This document shows, piece after piece, positions 6,336-9,831 of a DNA stretch of 9,831 nucleotides. The notes below the pieces were generated by a model. It was not told the DNA's origin and ran no database searches. It saw nothing but the letters and a program-made list of their open reading frames with translations. Every line of letters begins with the position of its first letter. Positions within the stretch are counted from its first letter, which is position 1. The stretch is from Cytophagales bacterium (GTDB lineage Bacteria > Bacteroidota > Bacteroidia > Cytophagales > JAAEPT01). The DNA lies in contig WTJX01000454.1 in the NCBI GenBank assembly GCA_011524675.1, positions 1 to 9,831 on the forward strand, given 5' to 3'. The position numbers were made by a program, and so were the translations under genes.

Positions 6336-6363
6336 ATAGAACCTAATTTTAGTAATGTTCTAT
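6336..6363 (+). other. Small hairpin just upstream of the porZ start
   Basis: ATAGAAC (6336-6342) and GTTCTAT (6357-6363) are perfect 7-bp complements around a 14-base loop, ending 14 bases before the ATG. In the mRNA this would sit in or near the ribosome-loading region. No Shine-Dalgarno is visible between it and the start. Confidence 0.3.
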
Positions 6364-6377
6364 CAATTCCAAGGCTT

Positions 6378-8594
6378 ATGTTTAGAATTTCTCTATTTTA
6401 TTTACTTCTGTTCTTTTCTACTTTTTCTTTTTCACAAGAAAACATAGCCTTAGGAACATGGAGGTTTCACCCTTCTGTAGGAAGAGGAAAAGTCATAGCT
6501 GCTTCTGACGAAAAACTATACGTCGCCATAGAAAATGGTGTTTTGGTGATAGACCCAACAGACAATAGCATTGAAACACTTAACCTTGAAAATTCATTGA
6601 GTAGCTTAGAGCCTAGCTATTTGGCAGTAAGCTCAAACAATCGTCTGGTGATAGGCTATACAGACGGCAACATAGACATTATTGAAGATAATGTGTTGAC
6701 TAATATACCTGACTTCAAGATTTTTACAAATACAAGTGCTATCCTTGATAGCAAGACAATCAACCATATAAGCTTCAAAGGAGCTGATACCGCTTTTTTT
6801 GCCACAGCCTCTGGCGTATTGGCATATAATTTAAATACAAACTTGATTATTTATGAAATGATCTTTAATCAAGGAACACCTCTAGTAGATGTACAAGCCA
6901 CTGCTTACCATAGTACTCAAGACTCTTTGTACATTATAGCAGACAGTGCCCTTTACCGTATCGAAAATCCTGAAAAGTCTACACTTGACGTTACCGACCT
7001 CAGTATGTGGGACAATAATTTTACAGATGCCTTGACAAACCTTAGTTCAATCGCCATACATGACGATACCGTTTACATTGGAACAGCGGACTCAGGTGTT
7101 TACTATTTGGATGGTAATACATTTGTTTCTTTGCCTGCGGTTGATTCTGGAAAGGTCAACCATCTTAGTGTCGAGGGCGATACCCTCTTTGCCATATATG
7201 ATGATTTTATCATCAAATCCGAATCTACTCAAAATGCAGGCTTTGACACTATTCAAAACAATGCCTTTGAAGAACTAACAGCTATGGTTATGCTGAACGG
7301 GACTACTTGGCTATCCTCCAATTCATTGTTACCCGTCATCACCAATAGCACTGGGACATATGATTTTTTATCTTCTTTGTCTCACCTAACCAATGGAAAC
7401 TATACCAATATTGATTATTTGGACGAGGGAGTAGTCCTTACTCCCACTACTTTTGTTGACAAGGTCGAGTTTTCTTCTTTTAGCGAAGGTAGTTGGCAAA
7501 ATGAAAATCCTCTCATCGCTAATATCCCAGATAGTTTGGGTAAGCTTACCAAGGTAATCAAAGCAAATGACACATTTTATTTTGGAACTGAGGGCTCTGG
7601 TCTATATGCCAGTAAGTCTCTTACGAATGGAGATTATGAATCCCTTAGTTTTGCAGATCTAAGTAATACCGCAACTATCAACGATATGTATGTAGATGCC
7701 TCAGAAAACCTCTGGATACTCCAAAATAGTAATAACCTTTGCAAAATAGACCCTTCGGGCATAGGTACTTGTCCTTATTTTATATTTGATGTTTCTAAAA
7801 AAATGTTGATTGACAACTCAGACAATTTTTGGTTTATCAGTAATAGCAATAGACTCAGTGTTTATAATGATGACTTTACTCAATTTAATTTGAATATTGA
7901 AGACATCGTAATAGACGAGGTTGATGGTACAAGCACGATTAATGATATGGCGCTTGATTTGGATGGAGAGCTTTGGTTTGCTTCGGCAGATGGTATAGGC
8001 TTTTATCCTAACCCGTCTTTACAATCAGGCACTGCACTACGCCCCACAGAAAACGGATTTCCTATCTTGAATAACCTAAATATTGAAAAAATTATTGTCG
8101 ATGGTGCCAATAGAAAATGGATAGTTACACAAAATGATATCACATATTTGAAGCTTTTGAGAGCTGATGGTAAGGAGGTGATAGAAGAGTATAATGAAGC
8201 GAATAGTCCATTGACAACCAACCAATTAAACGATATAGGTTTGAACAACAGTAGTGGGGAGCTTTTTGTAGCGACTACCGAAGGTTTATATTCGTACAGA
8301 ACTGACGCTAGTGCAGCCTTGGCAACACATAGCAATGTAAAGGTATTTCCTAATCCTATTCCTCCAAACTATAGTGGGGTCATTGCGATAAGTGGTCTTG
8401 TGCGTGATGCTGATGTTAAGATTACAGATATTTCTGGAAACTTGATCTACGAGACTACCTCAGAGGGAGGCACAGCTACTTGGTCTGGTATAGATTATAC
8501 AGGTAGCCAAGCAAAAACGGGAGTATATCTTGTTTTTAGTAGTTCAGAAGATGGACAGGAAACCTTTGTAGCCAAACTTGCCATTGTAGAATAA
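6378..8594 (+). CDS. porZ: PorZ-like type IX secretion system surface protein
   Basis: In Porphyromonas gingivalis PorZ is a surface protein of the T9SS attachment complex (with PorU, PorV, PorQ) and delivers anionic LPS to PorU. The 738-residue product, near the P. gingivalis length, has a signal peptide (1-19, hydrophobic core then FSFS before QEN). The N-terminal motif GTWRFHPS is followed by repeated beta-propeller-like blades: LYVAIENGVLVID (47-59), LVIGYTDGNIDII (90-102), VYIGTADSGVYYLD (232-245), FYFGTEGSGLYAS (400-412), LWFASADGIGFYP (532-544), LFVATTEGLYSY (629-640). A T9SS type A sorting domain fills about 654-738 (VKVFPNPIPPNYSG near its start, GVYLVF near its end). The assignment rests on the propeller plus CTD layout, the opening motif and recO next door. 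The main alternative is another propeller-type T9SS cargo protein. ATG at 6378 directly precedes the signal peptide. Confidence 0.85.
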   Translation: MFRISLFYLLLFFSTFSFSQENIALGTWRFHPSVGRGKVIAASDEKLYVAIENGVLVIDPTDNSIETLNLENSLSSLEPSYLAVSSNNRLVIGYTDGNIDIIEDNVLTNIPDFKIFTNTSAILDSKTINHISFKGADTAFFATASGVLAYNLNTNLIIYEMIFNQGTPLVDVQATAYHSTQDSLYIIADSALYRIENPEKSTLDVTDLSMWDNNFTDALTNLSSIAIHDDTVYIGTADSGVYYLDGNTFVSLPAVDSGKVNHLSVEGDTLFAIYDDFIIKSESTQNAGFDTIQNNAFEELTAMVMLNGTTWLSSNSLLPVITNSTGTYDFLSSLSHLTNGNYTNIDYLDEGVVLTPTTFVDKVEFSSFSEGSWQNENPLIANIPDSLGKLTKVIKANDTFYFGTEGSGLYASKSLTNGDYESLSFADLSNTATINDMYVDASENLWILQNSNNLCKIDPSGIGTCPYFIFDVSKKMLIDNSDNFWFISNSNRLSVYNDDFTQFNLNIEDIVIDEVDGTSTINDMALDLDGELWFASADGIGFYPNPSLQSGTALRPTENGFPILNNLNIEKIIVDGANRKWIVTQNDITYLKLLRADGKEVIEEYNEANSPLTTNQLNDIGLNNSSGELFVATTEGLYSYRTDASAALATHSNVKVFPNPIPPNYSGVIAISGLVRDADVKITDISGNLIYETTSEGGTATWSGIDYTGSQAKTGVYLVFSSSEDGQETFVAKLAIVE

Positions 8595-8635
8595 TGGTAT
8601 AGAGCATTTGGCTTTTTTAGCAATAAGTACATCAT

Positions 8636-8648
8636 GTAAGTAGGCAGA
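8636..8648 (+). repeat. 13-base sequence shared with the element upstream of rpoN
   Basis: GTAAGTAGGCAGA is the exact reverse complement of 4986-4998, part of the left end of the MITE-like unit. It ends 13 bases before the recO GTG. A related 10-base piece, CTACTTACTG, occurs at both 4991-5000 and 2376-2385. These could be remnants of one dispersed element or a shared regulatory site. Confidence 0.35.
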
Positions 8649-8661
8649 TAATTAACTTCGA

Positions 8662-9360
8662 GTGATAAGTAAAACCAACGGCATTGTTATCAATTATGTG
8701 AAGTATAGTGAAACATCTATCATTTGTAAGATTTTCACACAAAGCCATGGCATTCAATCTTTCTTGATTAATGGTGTAAGGTCAAAGTCAAAGACATCCA
8801 AAAATAAGATAGCTTTGTTCCAGCCTTTGACACAGCTAGAGATTGTGATGTACTATAAACAATCTAAGAACTTACAACGTCTCTCTGAGGTAAAATGTAT
8901 CAATCCATGTGTAGAAATACCTACTGTCTTTACCAAAAGTTGTATTGCCATCTTCATGTGTGAGATACTCCAAAAAGTAACAATTCATCAAGATGCAGAT
9001 GATTTATTATTTGCTTTTTTAGTGAAACAAATTTCTACTTTGGAGTGTGCCGATAAACAATATACTCCATGGGTTCCTATCCAATTTATCTTAGGGCTAT
9101 GTCGTGTGCAAGGTTTTTTACCTTCTTCAATGCAAGAAATGAAAGAACAGCTACAGGCAAATAGCTCCTCTGGTCTTGCTCTCCCTTCTATCCATGCTGA
9201 GCGTGCCATACATACTTTGTTGGTGGAAGATCAAATTCCTTTGATGGATAGTAAAGAAAGAAAAAACTTATTTCATTATTTACTATCGTATTATCAGTTG
9301 GCAATAGGTAGCTTAGGAGACATCAAATCATTACAGGTATTGAAGGAACTTTTGGAGTAA
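8662..9360 (+). CDS. recO: DNA repair protein RecO
   Basis: RecO acts with RecF and RecR to load RecA on SSB-coated single-stranded DNA in gap repair, and can anneal strands. The 232-residue product is in the normal range. The N-terminal OB fold (about 1-78) opens with ISKTNGIVINYVKYSETSII, typical of the family (K-x-x-GIVL-x-x-x-x-Y-x-E), followed by an alpha-helical domain to the end. Cysteines are present but no paired CxxC zinc ligands are seen in the helical domain. The start is a GTG at 8662: the reading frame has a TAA only nine bases upstream, and the family motif begins almost at once. No Shine-Dalgarno or clear TAnnTTTG promoter lies in the 67 bases after porZ, so co-transcription with porZ is likely. 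Confidence 0.93.
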   Translation: MISKTNGIVINYVKYSETSIICKIFTQSHGIQSFLINGVRSKSKTSKNKIALFQPLTQLEIVMYYKQSKNLQRLSEVKCINPCVEIPTVFTKSCIAIFMCEILQKVTIHQDADDLLFAFLVKQISTLECADKQYTPWVPIQFILGLCRVQGFLPSSMQEMKEQLQANSSSGLALPSIHAERAIHTLLVEDQIPLMDSKERKNLFHYLLSYYQLAIGSLGDIKSLQVLKELLE

Positions 9361-9366
9361 AAAGAA

Positions 9367-9408
9367 GGATTAAAGATTAAAGATCAACGATTAAGGATTA
9401 AAGAGTGG
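9367..9408. repeat. Degenerate heptamer tandem repeats, right array A
   Basis: Six consecutive 7-base units begin seven bases after the recO stop: GGATTAA, AGATTAA, AGATCAA, CGATTAA, GGATTAA, then a decayed AGAGTGG. The consensus NGATTAA is the same unit, on the opposite strand, as in the left array at 94-172. Confidence 0.75.
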
Positions 9409-9672
9409 TATGATATGGCTTGGTACTTTCTATTTTTATTGAAAGTACAATCAATGATTTCAGTTTACGATTTTAGAAGTATTGACATAAAGACTTTGGG
9501 ACATTAAGGATGTTAAAAGCTAGCTGCTTATTGCTCAAAACTCATGGACTCGCTGATTACCAATGTATTTTATTGAGTTCAAAAATTAAATGACAAACTT
9601 TTGATTTTTGTAATTTGCTATTTGTATTTTCGTCATTTTTCCTTTTTGTTTTTGAAAAAAACGGGGGACTCG

Positions 9673-9699
9673 TAAGGGCATGATTTTATTTCACGAAAG
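9673..9699 (+). repeat. 27-base dispersed core repeat, right copy
   Basis: It pairs with 183-209 at 24 of 27 positions when one copy is reverse-complemented, with differences at three single bases. On the plus strand it contains TTTCAC-GAAA-GTGGAA (reaching 9705), a 6-bp stem with one G-U pair capped by a GNRA-type loop. Heptamers follow directly at 9706. The orientation relative to the upstream gene (recO) is the same as that of the left copy relative to ppk1. Confidence 0.6.
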
Positions 9700-9705
9700 T
9701 GGAAA

Positions 9706-9753
9706 AGATTAAGGATTAAAGATTAAAAAGGGGGGGTAGTGATTAGTGATTAA
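9706..9753. repeat. Degenerate heptamer tandem repeats, right array B
   Basis: The units AGATTAA, GGATTAA and AGATTAA fill 9706-9726. After a stretch containing seven Gs, TGATTAG and TGATTAA fill 9740-9753. The units are the same as in the other arrays, and the array sits directly against the core repeat, as at the left end of the window. Confidence 0.65.
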
Positions 9754-9831
9754 TCGATTTGACGATGTTAAAAACGTAAAACTTTTTAGATTGAGTATAA
9801 ATCATCTAAGCGAAGCAAACTATTCCTAGCA

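Larger units (their letters stand above)
9361..9831. other. Gene-free region downstream of recO
   Basis: These 471 bases contain no supported gene. They hold two heptamer arrays (9367-9408 and 9706-9753), the right copy of the core repeat (9673-9699), a run of seven Gs (9730-9736), and an 8-bp hairpin GTACTTTC/GAAAGTAC (9423-9430, 9441-9448). The hairpin has a T-rich 10-base loop but no T run after it, so it is a poor intrinsic terminator. On the minus strand the last 45 bases are open in one frame, too short to call. Confidence 0.6.

Noticed and set aside
8003..8335. 110-codon open frame on the minus strand inside porZ
   Set aside because: It lies wholly within the well-supported porZ frame, shows no family features, and the porZ frame has propeller repeats across it.
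9423..9448. Hairpin GTACTTTC/GAAAGTAC as terminator of porZ-recO
   Set aside because: The stem is perfect but no T run follows on either strand and the loop is long; it is noted only within the region description.
9730..9736. Run of seven Gs as a possible phase-variation tract
   Set aside because: It lies between genes, not inside a reading frame or between recognisable promoter elements; nothing visible would be switched.
9786..9830. Open minus-strand frame at the right edge, possibly the 3' end of a gene
   Set aside because: Only 14 codons are available, which is too short to tell from chance in this composition.
1..9831. CRISPR array, phage genes, insertion sequence or defence system
   Set aside because: No direct repeats with spacers, transposase or integrase motifs, or defence-type genes were seen; the coding content is housekeeping and envelope related.

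Overview
The window is AT-rich and looks like a chromosomal segment of a member of the Bacteroidota, probably of the Cytophagales type. Three things point this way. There is a PorZ-like protein with a type IX secretion C-terminal domain next to recO. The tRNA has a promoter of the Bacteroidota form TTG-N22-TAnnTTTG. Genes lack clear Shine-Dalgarno sequences. Genus or species cannot be read from the sequence.

Layout: a possible 3' tail of a plus-strand gene (1-81) is followed by a short intergenic repeat region and then the polyphosphate kinase gene ppk1 on the minus strand (222-2336). A self-contained tRNA-Arg(ACG) unit follows on the minus strand, with its own promoter (2676-2708) and intrinsic terminator (2542-2577). 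Next on the minus strand are rpoN (3349-4788) and, just downstream of it, a small PAP2-like membrane protein gene (2709-3326); the two look like one transcription unit. A 358-base intergenic region (4789-5146) is dense in inverted repeats. A 320-residue protein of unknown function follows on the minus strand (5147-6109). A divergent intergenic region leads to porZ (6378-8594) and recO (8662-9360) on the plus strand, 67 bases apart. The last 471 bases hold no gene I can support, but they do hold repeats.

The genes are mostly housekeeping or envelope genes and do not form one pathway. ppk1 makes inorganic polyphosphate, rpoN encodes sigma-54, porZ belongs to the type IX secretion attachment machinery at the cell surface, and recO acts in recombinational repair. 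I see no phage, defence system, CRISPR array or transposase.

The unusual material lies between the genes. A composite repeat (a 27-base core matching at 24 positions, next to degenerate GATTARN heptamers) occurs near both ends of the window, each time downstream of a gene and in the same orientation relative to it. Two MITE-like or hairpin-rich inverted-repeat units sit upstream of rpoN. A long inverted repeat overlaps a candidate promoter -7 element upstream of porZ. The tRNA-Arg carries a coordinated A19/U56 replacement of the nearly universal G19-C56 tertiary pair. No new gene system is evident; these repeats are the best leads.
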